Assembly (NCBI RefSeq): GCF_012489685.1
Contig: NC_080043.1
Coordinates: forward strand, 5,458,501 to 5,522,500
Length of the DNA stretch: 64,000 nucleotides
From: Lotus japonicus
Lineage: Eukaryota > Streptophyta > Magnoliopsida > Fabales > Fabaceae
Direction of reading: 5' to 3'
Shown: positions 11,633-24,350 of the stretch, piece after piece
Position numbering within the stretch: position 1 is the stretch's first letter
Layout of the letters: each line of letters begins with the position of its first letter
Program-made: the position numbers and the translations under genes
Notes under the pieces: generated by a model
What the model was told of the DNA's origin: nothing
Databases searched by the model: none
What the model saw: the letters and a program-made list of their open reading frames with translations, nothing else

Positions 11633-14607
11633 TAATACCGCATCTTCCATTCGTTGAGAGTTGAGGTAGCAAAATGATCCACATTTTTTGTTTTCCCACT
11701 GTAAGCTTTCATGAAGTCAGATTTTGTAGTTTTTATTTTGTATCAGTTTTTGTAATTTGTAGTGAAAAGGGGTCAAGCTTGATTACCTTTGCAATTTGCA
11801 ATGCTAAGCTAGATAGTGATATACTGCTAGTGTAGAAGAATGAGTATAGAAAAATCAAACTCAAAACTTTAAAAGCTTTTATTATCAAAACATTGGGATT
11901 GCCCCGATTATTGGCAACTCGGCTTGTCTTGTTTTCCTGGAAAAAGTTGAATTTTTGGACATGAACCATCTTAGGGTGAGACAGTGGGATTGGTTGGTCA
12001 CAGGGTGAAGCTGATGAGAGAGTTTTAATCAGGTCATAGAAATGAATTGTAAAGAAAAGGATTAGTATGACGTACCGCCACTGAATTATTTGCCGGTAAA
12101 TTGACCTACGGTTAACATTACAAGTCCACTTATTGTTGTTCCCAGAGATTTTAGGCTAGACAAATACTCACGAGCTATTGTCGACTGTTGCTGTGCTACC
12201 CCCTAAAATACTCCCGGATCACATATTCTGCTCCTACCTCATTTTGGTAAAACCTTGGAGATAGAGTTGTCTCCCCCTTACCCAGTTAATCTGGAAAGTC
12301 CACTTACTGGCTATCATAAGCAAATCCAGCATCTGCTCTATTGAATATGACTTCCTTCTTTACATAAGGAAGGTCTCCCAAATCTCTGTATCCGGCTTCT
12401 AATGGCACACTACCATGATATGTCCTATTTTCCTGCCATAGGTTCATTGTTTATGACTGAAATTATCTCTACATCTGCCATATGATCTTCTTCCCTCAGC
12501 TGCATTAATCACTGCTTGAAGATCTCTTTTATGCACGAGTCCATATTGTTTTTCATGTTGTAGATTATAGAAAAGGAATATTCAAGGAGGGCAAGGGATC
12601 CAGTCGTAATACTTGAGATCTAACAACACCAAATTGGTCATTTAATTCCTTTAAGAACCAAAGGTACATAATAGTGGAGGGCAAGGAATGCCTAGATTCT
12701 GTTTTCCACATGATGAAGGAGAAAGAAGCTGATCCTGAAGTTCACCCCCTCATGTTCACGACCAAGCAGCCACACCCCATAACATGTAGGAGTTGTCTAA
12801 CTAACCATCAAGCTCCATAATGCACGTCGCTTTTTCCTATTTGTGTGTGTCGTAGGCTGTCACGAATTCCTCGATCCTTAGGGTTTTCCTTGTTTTGCTT
12901 GTTAGAGTTTCAAATGTGATTTGCCTGTCTTGAGAGTTTTAGTTATTCGGCTCTGAAACAACACTTGCCAAAAGCTCTTACTGCAAATTTAGGTCAAGCT
13001 ATCAAGTATAAGTTCTGATTTTATTTCAGGTTTTGGATGCATGTAATGTGTTGCCTGCTTGAGAAACTATTCTTATTCTCCTACTGAACTGATTTTGGGT
13101 AGTCGGGGTTTATGAGGGATTATGAAATTCTAGTTTAATTTCTGATTTCTGGATTAAAAAGTGTTGGTTGATTGTGATTGAAATATTGGGTACTTTAGGA
13201 AAAGAAGAGATTCATGCTTTCAAGAGGATAATTCATGCTTGCAGGACTATGGTGATGCTGTACTGTTTCTTCTAACTAAATCACTGTGGTTCAAGGGTTT
13301 CCTCACTTATGGACTATGCGACTTAGAATAGGTTTATCCGTTTAGGCCTTAGGGTCTCATGGTTTACTGTTGTTTTCGTTATAGAATTTTGTTTGTAAAT
13401 ATATTTCTTCACACCCCTTCTTCCCTGTGTTTGTCTCTGGTTTTTATGATTTAAAATGAGTTGTATGTTAGGATGTACTCTTTCTGTCTTTTGTTGCTCT
13501 GGTTTAGGACTGTTGGCAGCGAACTTTAAGCTTAAAAAGTTTTGAGATTCTTCTGGAACTAATGGTTATATGATTGTTTAATTGGTTATTTAATTTGATA
13601 AGCAAAAATGATGTTTTGACCATGATAAAGTGGAGGTGTCGATTATAATATTGATGGTTCTTCTAGGATTTTCTTGATGATTTCTGTATTGAAATAATAA
13701 TGTAACTGTAGCTGCATATGATCTTTGGTTAACAATTTGGGATGTTAGTTAATGCGCTATGAACTGATATCGTTAGTTTTTGTTGAATTTGACAGAAGAG
13801 TATGTTGGAATATATAAGCACGTGGGTATCCTTTATTGCATTACATTTGATGTAAGCTTCATTTATGTTATTGAGAAAAGTATTTACACTTTCAGTTTTT
13901 AAAATTTGTCGCTGGTTAGCCCATGCTTCTAAAAGGTGTCAAACAAAATTAAGTTAATAGGTACAATAACATGCTGGGATAAACTGAAAAGGGTGTGACT
14001 GTGAACTTTGGAAACTTTGATCAATTATGTTAAGGAATTCCTTGTTGGATCCATGCTAAAGGTCAATTCCCCAGTCGTGGAGATGTAGATGGTGTTGCTA
14101 TTATTGTTAATACCCTCTGTAGATTTAAAGTCATCTTCGAAGATGGCCCGCCCTGTATTCCGCTAAACCCTTGTGACTTGTAAATACATGCTACTAATGA
14201 GTGTATCTGTATTTGAATATATGGTTTGGTATGGCATTTAATCCTGTGACTAATTTTGGAAGCTCTTCTGATGAGTTAAAAAATTTATGTTCTGAAGATT
14301 TTTTTCTTTACTTTCGTCAAGAAGAAAAGATAAGATTACATAAATAGAAATATGTTTATTTGTAGTGGGTATTGCACTGGGTGCTGAATTTTGGCTATGT
14401 TGTGCACATATATGTTGCCTATTATATTTGTATGCTCAAATAATGATTGCAATCTGCATTGCTTTGAATCTTGCTTTCTTGTAATCCTAGTTTCCAATGA
14501 ATAGATTACATTTGAAATATTTATACAAAATTTTCCTCAGAGGAAATTCTACATTGGTGCCTTAAGGCGAGCTGTGCATGAGAAATGATATTTTCTAATT
14601 AGTGCAG
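11633..14607 (+). other. Probable 5'UTR intron of about 3 kb
   Basis: The sequence is T-rich on the plus strand (13000-14600), typical of a plant intron, and contains no credible exon. At 12000-12850 composition is more balanced and one stretch (12672-12820) reads as a broken coding-like frame (VEGKECLDSVFHMMKEKE); it may be a decayed retroelement, but I cannot name the family. The intron call depends on the leader exon near 11.6 kb being real. Confidence 0.35.
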
Positions 14608-14613
14608 AGAGAA

Positions 14614-16684
14614 ATGGGATTCATAGGAGCCCTGAGGAACATTATTCGCCCTTTGTCTCTCTCAACATCTAGAACCTTAACTTCACAAATCTCCACCAAT
14701 CCTACGATTGCATTGTTTTCTACTTCTTTGGCATCTCCTTGCAAACAGCCCCAATGGCTTTTCCCCCTTCGGAATCACTTCCATAGCTTGACGGACACAC
14801 GCTTCCCTAAGAGACGACCCTCTGATAAACCCCGTCGAAAGAGGGCTAGCTTGAGACCCCCTGGTGAGTTGGATTTTCATTTTTCATGCTTCTGTTTTCA
14901 AATTTGATCACAAACTTCTAACTTTTTATGTTGTTCAGGGCCTTATGCTTGGGTTCAATACACACCTGGTGAACCCATACTTCCAAATAAACCAAACGAA
15001 GGGAGTGTCAAGAGAAGGAATGAGAAGAAACGCATGAGGCAGCACCGTGCCTTTATATTGGTGAGCTCTAGCCCTTTACCTGTTAGGCAATGAGTATTGG
15101 AGGGTTTATGAGTATTAAGAGTGTTTTTTGCTGGTGATTAAACAAAATAATAACCATTTTTTTAAATGTAATGCTTCTGTTGGAAATTTCGTTGTGCTTG
15201 TTGATCTTGTGAGAAATGGATGGCGGTTTCCAAAGGAATATTCATTCTTAAATAGTTTCATGTTATGAGAGTCATGTTATTTAATATTGGAGAAGACCAT
15301 TTGATTGGAAAAACCATGCCATGATTTAGTCTTAATGATTCAATAACATGGTGGGTGGGATATCTGATGATGTAATACGGGAGTGTTAGGAGTTTTTGAA
15401 TATTGTCCATTAGGGAACTGTATCATCTATCTGGTTGTTTAATAAGGCGAATGGGTTTGGAAGAATAGTGTTATCTTTTGGTTTTTAGAGTGGTTTATAA
15501 TGAAAGATCACATGCTGTATTATCATTCACTTGTTTAGCATTTGCACTTTTGCTTTTTTAGATTGATAATAATAATATTAGAGCATGAACTAAACTGGGT
15601 CTCGAGATGCTTTCCCTGGAGTTAACTTACATGAATTTTGCCTCATGTTTGCTTTGAGTGACTTGTAGCATAAATGAAAGAAAATAATTACGAATGATAG
15701 ATGGGTCTAATAGTCATTCACAAAGACTTGTAGCATCAATGAAGTGAATAATTATGAATGATAGGGTCTAATGATCCTTCACAAAAGCTCTAGTCTAGGA
15801 GTGAATGCATGGACTCTTACCCTTGAAAGCATCAACCTCTGTTTGTTTTTCATTGACAGAACATTTTATAACTACATCTCTGCTTCTTTTGACTGCATTT
15901 GTCTTGTACTTCCATAACATTCATAACATCACTTCTAAAAAATGCAACTAACTCCATTTAGCCAGACCAGGTGGTGCAAGCTTCAAATGCAACTATTTTA
16001 CTTCAGTGGCAAGTTAATTTCCTATTGTATGTCAAAACTCAAAATTATTCCATGTTCATGCCTATAGCCAGAATGACCACAGCTTAGAAATTTGAATTCA
16101 ATAACTGGTGGAGTTTATCGATATGTATTTTTTTACGGTATCATATCATCATGTGGTCAATATATTGGCATTATTTGACAAGTAATTGACTGTCAAGTGA
16201 AAATTAATTAAAATGGTTTGTTTTATACAACTTCACAATTTGCTGAGGCTAAATGGTGTTGGTTATGTCCATTTTTTATGAATTGGGAGCTGCTTATGAA
16301 TTAGGGTGGGGTAGTTTTCTGAAAACTTATCAAGATACCTGTGCTATTTTAAATTGTGACTTTTTTAGTTAAGTTTCTCTCTAGTATTGGTTCAAAATTG
16401 GTAGAACTTGGTGGACCTTAGTTTCATATCGATCATATAGGCTTTGGACAGAAATTATGTTTATTAGTTTCACTCCTAAGATAAACATATGTTCAATGTG
16501 GACTCTTTTTTGCGTACAGGCTGAAAGGAAGAAAAGGAAAGCTCAGATGCAAGAGGCTAACCGGAAGAAAAGCATTAAGAGAGTAGAGCGTAAAATGGCT
16601 GCAGTTGCAAGGGAAAGAGCGTGGGCAGAGAGGCTGGCTGAATTGCAGCGACTTGAGAAAGAGAAGAAAAATTCTATGGCTTAA
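14614..16684 (+). CDS. Conserved plant protein with mitochondrial-type N-terminus, 3 exons, 178 aa
   Basis: Exons 14614-14863, 14939-15060 and 16520-16684 join in phase (537 nt). I chose the ATG at 14614 because a splice acceptor (GTGCAG) ends just upstream at 14607, which excludes the upstream GTG at 14602. The N-terminus MGFIGALRNIIRPLSLSTSR is rich in Arg/Ser and lacks acidic residues, as in mitochondrial presequences. After the junction comes GPYAWVQYTPGEPILPNKPN, then a highly basic, probably helical C-terminus (KRRNEKKRMRQ, AERKKRKAQMQEANRKKSIK, then RVERKMAAVARERAWAERLA). The short basic coiled tail suggests RNA or ribosome association, but this is inference. I do not recognise a named family; a mitoribosome-associated factor is one possibility. 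Confidence 0.8.
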
Positions 16685-16886
16685 TTTTGCTTATGACCTC
16701 TTCTACAATTGATAATAATGGTCAACTTGTTAGTACTTTGAACTCTCTTCACACTTCTCATATTTTCAATATGTTCAATGATGTCTGCTATTTGGGCAAC
16801 TCTACTTATTTTAAGCAGTTTTTCCTTCTGACAAATGGACGTGTGAAGCTCCTCCTTACTTTCTCAATCCTTTCCTGTCCCTAGAG

Positions 16887-16893
16887 ATATATA

Positions 16894-16932
<39 letters not shown>

Positions 16933-16935
16933 TAT
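16887..16935. repeat. (AT)n microsatellite
   Basis: An almost pure AT dinucleotide tract, interrupted at a few positions (ACATATAT, ATTATAT), about 200 bp downstream of the preceding stop codon. Confidence 0.9.
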
Positions 16936-17950
16936 ATGCTCACTCATTTTTGTGGAAAATTATTTATAAAAAAACATTTGTCTCTGCTGCTAGCTACATA
17001 TTACAAAATCTTGCAGTTCAAATTGACGGGTGTGAGACGTTTGTAGTCTCACTTATCGTGGGTTTTGATCTATACATATGTATGGTGATTGGTGAGCTTG
17101 TATCTTTCCTTTTCATTACCCAAGGTATAGTTAGTATCAACTATCAACCATCAATTCGACAAACATGTTTTTAAGAATGTTTTTAACTACCACAAACTAT
17201 CGTTTAAAAAAGAGACAAAAACAAAACAATGTTTAACGAGGGTTTTAAACCTTCGTAAAACAAATTCTTTTTCACTCAAATTTTATTGTGAAAATATTTT
17301 TCCCTGTGGTAAACTTTGAAAGAAAATTTACAGGTAAAATTTGTTAGTAAATTCGCAGAAATTTTTGATGCTAAATTTGCAAGCAACCATTTGTCGCTTG
17401 TAAGTTCTATGGCACATATATTTGAATATTGGAACCGTAATTAAAATACTTTAAAAATGAGGGGCCAAAATAAATCATTTTATTAATGAGGATTAAAAAC
17501 CAATTTTTATAAATATTTTTCCCCGCAGCATTAGATAAAGGGGTTATTTAGATTACCCAAGAGCCAAGATTAAGGTCAAGTTACTCTTGCTTATACAAAA
17601 AAATAGTAAAATTACTATCGGTGACCCAATAATATTTGAACATAGGCTATCTAAACTAGAATGATTTTATCCAATATTTTTTTTAGGTAAGACTGGCAAG
17701 TCGATCCTTACAAATTTAAAAGCCAAACAAGTTCTAGAAATAAAATTAATAACCCATTGCAACCAAATTAAAAAAACTAAAAAAAAATCAAAATGAAATG
17801 TCAATCATGTAAAACAAGAGTCTTATATTTTTTTACAAATTCTAAAATTTGTGCTCATCATATAATAATTTTCAAAGTTTATGAAGATGGGGAGAGAGGC
17901 GTGAGGAAAAGAAAAGTTATTTTCCTTTAAATTTCTATGAAGTTTCCAAC
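16936..17950. other. Intergenic AT-rich DNA
   Basis: No gene. Sequence near 17230-17400 (AACGAGGGTTTTAAACCTTCG, then stretches such as TAAATTCGCAG) resembles terminal-repeat material of plant CACTA transposons, but I cannot find both ends, so I do not annotate an element. Just upstream of the acid phosphatase there is a TTATAAGTG at about 17976-17984 that could serve as its TATA box. Confidence 0.35.
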
Positions 17951-18109
17951 ATGGGCCCCAAAAGTGCAAGAGAGATTATAAGTGACTCTGTCCCTCGTCA
18001 TTCTCTTCCATCATCCCAATTATGCCAACCAACCACCATACACATTTTCTTGTTCATCTTCCATATTCTCTCATCATTATTAATTCTCTTTAATGCTCCA
18101 AATTAAAAG

Positions 18110-21100
18110 ATGATGCTGAAAATAAAGATGGTGCAAAAAGTAGTGCAGGGTTTAACTTTTTTTTTGGAGTTATTGAGCAATTTTCTGCAGAAGAAGCAGC
18201 CTGGCCTGCAGAATAATAAGCAGCAGGTTATGGCGAAGGCGGTGGCGGTGGCGGAGGAGGCTGATGATGAGAGGTATGGGCTGAGCTGGAGGTTGGCGGT
18301 GGAGATGAACAATGTGCGGCCGTGGCGGACGGTCCCAGACCGGTGCTACAACCATGTGAAAAACTACATGACTGGTGGGCAGTATGAGAGGGACCTTCAA
18401 CTTGTTACAGAACAGATTTTGCTGTATGCATCTGAGATAACACGCGCTGGTGATGGCTTTGATGCTTGGATTTTGGACGTTGATGACACTTGCATCTCTA
18501 ACATGACTTACTACAGAGCAAGGAAATTTGGGTATGTTTGTTCCTGTCTCTCCATGAAAATATGTTGTTAGTTTTTCTTATCACAAAAACAGGTTTCCGG
18601 CCCCTGCATCCTGTTTGAGTCAGGCAGAATCATAATGAGCTCATCACTGTATTCACAGGACTCGAACCCAAAAGTTCTGTTTAAACTAAAATAATCTAGA
18701 CTAGATATCTCAGAGTTTAATCTCCAACAATGTGTTGGTGTTCGTATAGGTCTCAGATCTCTTAAGTATGTGTGACATATATTTATGTATATGAAAAAAA
18801 TATGGTTGGAAGGGTCTCAATTTTTGTGTCTGATAGTAACTTGGGAAATTTAATCTACTCTCACCTGACCTGTATGTGGGATGTGGGAGAATAGTTATTC
18901 TTTTTATAAACATCCGGTATCAGTCACCCTTTGGATGCTGAAAGATTTGAGATTTAGTCACAATTAAGGCTCGTCATCCCTCCCTCAGAATGTATTGTGT
19001 GGGTATCGAACTCGAAAGCTCTTCCAACACACTTATAGCTTGCGTTGCCAACTGAGCTACCCCTTTTAAGTATGTGGAAGAATAGTTTGAATTTGGGAAA
19101 AGGTAAATTCAAGTAAAACAAGAACATTATTGTAAAAAATATTACATTATTACATCACTATTTCATTAATTAAAATAAAATAAAGCATTAAGTAACTGAA
19201 ACATATATATTTAGTTTTATGTTTAAACCTTTAGTTAATGGCTTTTCTCCCTGCTCACAAGAATACCCTAAAATATCTATGGGGGCGTTTGTTTCAAGGT
19301 TTGAGATCACATTCCCGGGAATGTTATTCCCAGGAATATGATTACCGGGTATGTTATTCCTGGGTAAATTTTATAAATGTGTTTGGTAAGTATTTTGTAT
19401 TCCTGTGAACATTTTAAATTTTTCTTAATTTAAAAATTAAAAAAAACTTAAAAATAGAGGTAATAATGATAAATTGTGGGAGAAGTGGGAAGTTACATTC
19501 ATCTTTCCCATGGGAATGTAAGATTCCCAACCTTTTTCATGGGAATCAATATGAAGGAAATCATGGGAATTGTGGAAGTTATTTTATTCCCGGGAATGAT
19601 TGATACCCAGGAATCATAGTTTCTAATCTTGTAACAAACACAGGAATGTTCATTCCCAACCTTCATATTCCCGGGAATCTCTTTCCAAATCTTGAAACAA
19701 ACGCCTCCTATTTGAATAGGAAAAAGATGTTTGAACCACGTATTTCTTATGGCATTAATGACATCTACAATTTGTTATGGTTTTAAACCACCACAAAATA
19801 TTGTACTCCCTCCGGTCCTATTTATAAGCAACAAAAAAAAAATTCACATAGTTTAAGAAATGTAGTTAAAGTAGATAAAATGCATTAAATTTGTCTTAAA
19901 TCAAAATAAACTTCCAAAATTACCCTTTGCTATTAGTGTTGGAAAGTGGGAAAGAGAGAGAATAATTAATGAAACACATTTTACAAGTTAGAATTAATAA
20001 GGGTATCATTGGAAAAAATTAATTAATATAGCTCAAACTTTCATTTGGTTCTTATAAAAAGGACCAAGGTTTTTCTTCTCTTTCATGCTTATAAATAGGA
20101 CCGGAGGGAGTATCAATTTAAACTATCATAAAGTGTTGGTGTCGGCATGAATGAGCACTAATTTGAATACATTGGGCATGCAGGTGTAAGCCATTTGATT
20201 CAGCGATATTCAAGGCATGGATCATGAAGGGAATCTGCCCAGCAAATCAGGCCATATTAGGATTGTTTAAGACATTGAAAGAGAGAGGATTCAAAGTGTT
20301 CTTGCTAACTGGTAGATACGAAGCAACACTCGGAAAAATCACCACTGACAACTTGCATAACCAAGGATTCATCGGCTATGAACGTCTTATTTTGAGGTAA
20401 TTACTTAATACTGATATATAATATAACAATTGACCAATTAACAAGCTTTAATTTTACATACATATATTTTCATTCATGCTATTATTATGCTTATTTGATA
20501 GCTTTTTTTATTTGATAGCTAGCGACCTATATATTTATAGTACATTTTAATTTGCCACACCAAACCTGCTTGATAGGGAGTCCCTACATTTGAAATTATA
20601 AATAAAAGCCTAGCTAAGACAAAAATTATAGCATCATTGGAAATGCATAGAAACAACTCAAATAAGTTCAAATTTCTCGGCGCCAACATATATACAGGAA
20701 AAATGAACTAGAAAACTGTTCTATATATGACATAAAATTTACTTTATTAGAAGATTTTTTTGTGCACATGATGTGTACCAAATTATAAATACCTATCACA
20801 TGTATTTGATGAAGTTTTAAGTTTTTATAATTGAAAAGGTTGCACTATAAGTTACCGACCAATATTGTGAGTTGTGACGTTGGGTAATCACTTAAGACAT
20901 AGGACAAAACTGGTGGCGTAATTGATGGTGTGAAGTGGATTCCAAATTTCTGTTGACCTCACGGAATTTCCTAGAAGCACTGCTCCAATGGTCTCTATCC
21001 CCTCATTATTAACTATAAAGATCGTTGGACATGTACCATAGATATGCCAATCAATATATATATACGCACTTTGTGGCAGTGGCGATGGTGATGGGGTGTT

Positions 21101-23895
21101 AGATAGTCACAAACTACTTTTTTTTTTTTTCGATACAAGTCACAAACTTCTAGTACAAAGTTTTAAAGATATGGATATTAATGGTTTAAAATTACCAAAA
21201 AATGGATGTAGAAAAATTAATCTGTTAATTTTGTGACGACTTCACACGGTTAATATCAAATCGTCACAAAGTACTTATGTCAATTGGGCAACCGAAATTC
21301 TTAGTTTCTATCTACCTGGATTCCATTATTAAATTAAACATATCCATTAGTCAATCCTTCAACAAGTAGATAGACAACATAACATGCATGGCATATTGGC
21401 ATTCCTAATTAAGAACACAAGTCAAAGAAAAAAAAAGTCCAAAATGATAAAGAGAAAAGATATAGTAGTAAAAATATAACGGAATATTGTAAATTTTTAA
21501 GTTATTTACTATAAGAAAAATAATATCAAAATGTGAAAAAAAGAAAGAAACTACTTTTTCTTTCATTTATGCTTTATTTGTGGAGTAGAGAAAGATGTGA
21601 TATTAAGTAGATTTTTTAATTTCTTATAAATAAAAAATTGTAAGTTGTTTGCTATGATTAGAAATATAAGAAAAGAGAAGAGAAAGAATAAAATGAAATT
21701 TCTTTCATTATGTTTTGGTTGAATAAATAGTGAAAATAGCTCTTTTCTCTCCAACCTCTTGCCAAAATAGAAAGAGCTTAAAAAACTAATGAATTATGCA
21801 TCTTTCTCTTCGGTATTTCATCTATAACAAATAGAGTGCTTGTTTGTTTTAGAATTGAATTTCGTGTGTAATTATTTCAAAAAATCAGTACGAATTTACT
21901 TATTTTTTATTTCAATTATATTAAAATATTTCGTAATATTAATTTTAATAATATTTATAAATAAACACATCTATATTATTATTAACTTAAAACAAAACTC
22001 AATTTAGTCACCAAAAGATATTAAGACTCAACTTAGAATATTTTTTTGTTGTTGATATTTTAGAGGGTTACAGCCCACAATTTAGAATATTTTTTTTTGG
22101 TGCTTCGAAAAGCTTAGAATATTTTTTTTGAAAGTCAATTTAGAATAATTTTTTCTAAAAGGAAAAAGGGTTCATGTAATTGAATGCACGCATATTAGTT
22201 AATTAATTACTTTAAGAAAAGAATATGTATGCTTATATGATAAGTACCGAAATTCATTTCACAGCATGACAAGGATTAGAGACTTGCCTTGTTGTAAGTT
22301 GACACCATATAGGATCGCATTACAAGGTAGGACAAAAAACGTCGTCCAAATTAAAGCCTTGCATTTTCGTGCCGGCATTTTCTATATATTTAAACAGTTA
22401 GTGGATCCAGGAAAGTTCCTCCAATAATGCTATATTCTCATAGAAAGATAGACGACATGGAAAATATGTGTAGATTTGCATTTGCCTGTGCAACTTTTCT
22501 ACTGAGATCCTTCCTATATTGGATTACTTGAATGTGACTAGCTGGCCTAGTCATTCATTTTAATTGGTATTGCCAAGAAAAATCTAGTTGATAAGTTAAT
22601 AGTTCAAGCATGATTATCCCTAAATTCAATGTCAATTTTTAATTTTAATATCGTGGTGAAATGAGAATTGATAATAAATAAAGGCTTGTGGGATTGATCG
22701 GAGGCGGGGGGGAAGGGTTATATTTCTTTCTCTGTAAATGAATGTAATCACACAAGAAGCATATTTAGGACTGATAATTTCTATCTGAGCCTGACCTTAG
22801 GGAGTATTTTCTTGTGAGGATGGAGACGAGATGAAAATCTCCGATAAAAATTTGGGGACGGAAAAGATGATCATTTCCTTGTCTTGTAAGGTCATATATA
22901 AGTAAATATACAATAATATTCTTATAAATATTAAATTGATTTTATATTTTAGATGGTTAAATTCTTAAGTGAATATTTTAAGTGTTAGACTTCACATTTT
23001 AATTAAGTTGAATATTTATTTTACACTTCACCCATCTGCGAGTGCCACCCCTAAACATATCATAAATAATATATACTGAATATTAATATAAAAACATGGT
23101 TTATGGTGTACCAAATTTTAACATGTGAACTTTCCTTATAGTTAATCCAAATAAAACATAAGTATATAGTGAATTGCAAAATCATATTATATTACCTTAG
23201 ACTTGGTCAAGGAGGACCAAAATTAGTTCCCCCCATGAATGAAAAAGCAACAGACTTGGTCAACTATCAATCTTTTTGTTCTACCTCTTTAAACAAAGCG
23301 AAAATGCCAAAATTGGCAATTTTCCGCATGTTGTCCAAGTCAGCGTGCATGCAAGTAAAATCCAATAAGGTAAGATTTGGAATGCTTCCTCTATATCTTA
23401 ATCTACTTTTCGTCTTGGTGTCTCGTGGCAGACAACCTAAGAGAGATAACAAAGACTAACTAAAAGGACAATTATCACTTCTGGAAAAGTCTCATTTAAA
23501 CAGCTCTTAATATTTAATCATAAATGTGTTTAATTAGTTAGTCAAGTCTACTAATAAAAAATTCATAATGTATGCTTGATTCCTATTGAATAAAGTTTCG
23601 AGTTTTCATTTTGTGTATAAAACATAACCCGATCCAACCCCACTAGAATGTGTGTTTCAATTCTAACATGATTATCTACCCTGACTTGAGTTAATGCTAA
23701 TTCCTTTGTTTTGGTAGGACTGAGCAGTATATAGGGCAAAGGGCAGTGAGATACAAGTCAGCGATTCGGAAGGAGATAGAAGGACAAGGATACAGGATAT
23801 GGGGAAATGTGGGAGACCAATGGAGTGATCTTCAAGGAGAGTGTTTGGGTAATCGCACTTTCAAGATCCCCAATCCCATGTATCACATTTCTTGA
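18110..23895 (+). CDS. HAD-superfamily acid phosphatase (VSP/APase class B type), 3 exons, 270 aa
   Basis: Exons 18110-18531, 20184-20396 and 23718-23895 join in phase (813 nt). All four HAD motifs are present: motif I DVDDT at residues 123-127 (nucleophile Asp123, general acid Asp125), motif II LLTGR at 181-185, the motif III Lys at about 225 in AVRYKSAIRKE, and motif IV GDQWSDLQG starting at 244. This is the plant acid phosphatase / vegetative storage protein family, which removes phosphate from small phosphoesters. YNHVKNYMTGGQYERDLQ and the C-terminal KIPNPMYHIS are family landmarks. The catalytic Asp is kept, unlike some storage-only VSPs. The N-terminus lacks a clear cleavable signal peptide; residues 11-26 (VVQGLTFFLELLSNFL) are only mildly hydrophobic, so location is uncertain. 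Intron 2 is unusually long (3.3 kb). Confidence 0.93.
18958..19066 (-). repeat. tRNA-derived SINE-like fragment
   Basis: Read on the minus strand it contains GGGTAGCTCAGTTGGCAACG (an A-box-like tRNA head) and, downstream, GAGTTCGATACCC (a B-box-like motif), then a run with GAGGGAGGGATGACG. The spacing of about 50 bp and the preserved Pol III boxes fit a degenerate tRNA-derived SINE. It is not a functional tRNA, as stems do not pair. It lies in intron 1 of the phosphatase gene. Confidence 0.5.
19281..19708. mobile_element. MITE-like element, 428 bp, terminal GGxGGCGTTTGTTTCAAG repeats
   Basis: The left end GGGGGCGTTTGTTTCAAGG and the complement of the right end GGAGGCGTTTGTTTCAAGA match at all but two positions. 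TAT flanks both ends directly, possibly a 3-bp duplication as in PIF/Harbinger elements, though the usual TWA is not seen. The interior is full of the palindrome ATTCCCGGGAAT and variants, so it could fold extensively. It has no coding frame and lies in intron 1 of the phosphatase gene. Confidence 0.75.
19806..20110. mobile_element. Stowaway-type MITE (Tc1/mariner), 305 bp
   Basis: The ends CTCCCTCCGGTCCTATTTAT and its complement at the right (ATAAATAGGACCGGAGGGAG) are perfect inverted repeats. TA dinucleotides flank both sides (19804-19805, 20111-20112). This is the classic plant Stowaway signature. It lies in intron 1 of the phosphatase gene, about 75 bp before exon 2. Confidence 0.93.
20397..23717 (+). 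other. Long intron 2 of the acid phosphatase gene
   Basis: The donor is GAG/GTAATT and the acceptor TTGGTAG. The 3.3 kb between is very AT-rich with many poly-A/T runs. I see no complete transposon with paired ends, although its size compared with typical family introns suggests old insertions. No exon-like ORF was found. Confidence 0.6.
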
Positions 23896-24146
23896 ACTAG
23901 TTTTAAGATCAATGATCCATCCATTTTCCTTCAGCTAGCTTGCTACTACTCCTAACTTCAATGGTTGAGTAGGTTAATTAGCAAGTGAAGCTAGATTTGT
24001 CTTCGACTTTTGCTCAACAAATTAAACCAAATGCTTTGGACATGAATTTATCTCGCGTGATTTGAATTTTTGGCTATTTATAGAGTCAATCAATGAATTA
24101 TTTCAAATATTTGACTTTTATAATTAAAAGGTATTTATATTGTACA

Positions 24147-24245
24147 TGGGCTGCTGGGCCAAACACGCGGCCCATATAACACAAACTCACCCACACATCA
24201 CGAAGGTCAATCGTCTGATTAAAGCTTCATGGATTTGAATTTGGG

Positions 24246-24288
<43 letters not shown>

Positions 24289-24350
24289 CGCGGTGGTGTG
24301 AAACTGTAATGGTGGTGTGACTCGGCGGAGCAGTGAAGGCACAACATGGT
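24147..24350 (+). promoter_or_regulatory. Promoter-like remnant: three TGGGCY/GGCCCA elements, CT-repeat leader, ATG/GTGAGT
   Basis: TGGGCT (24147-24152), TGGGCC (24155-24160) and GGCCCA (24169-24174) cluster within 28 bp. They are followed by a (CT)19 tract at 24248-24285, a common plant 5'UTR feature, then by ACAACATG joined directly to GTGAGT at about 24345-24353. TGGGCY (site II) elements drive housekeeping genes in plants. No intact gene follows, so this may be an orphan promoter cut off by later insertions. It may also be coincidence. Confidence 0.35.
24248..24285. repeat. (CT)19 microsatellite
   Basis: A pure CT dinucleotide run of 38 bp. Confidence 0.95.

Noticed and set aside
18650..18680. 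GACTCGAACCC resembling a tRNA T-arm on the complement
   Set aside because: No A-box partner or cloverleaf can be built around it; not annotated as a tRNA.
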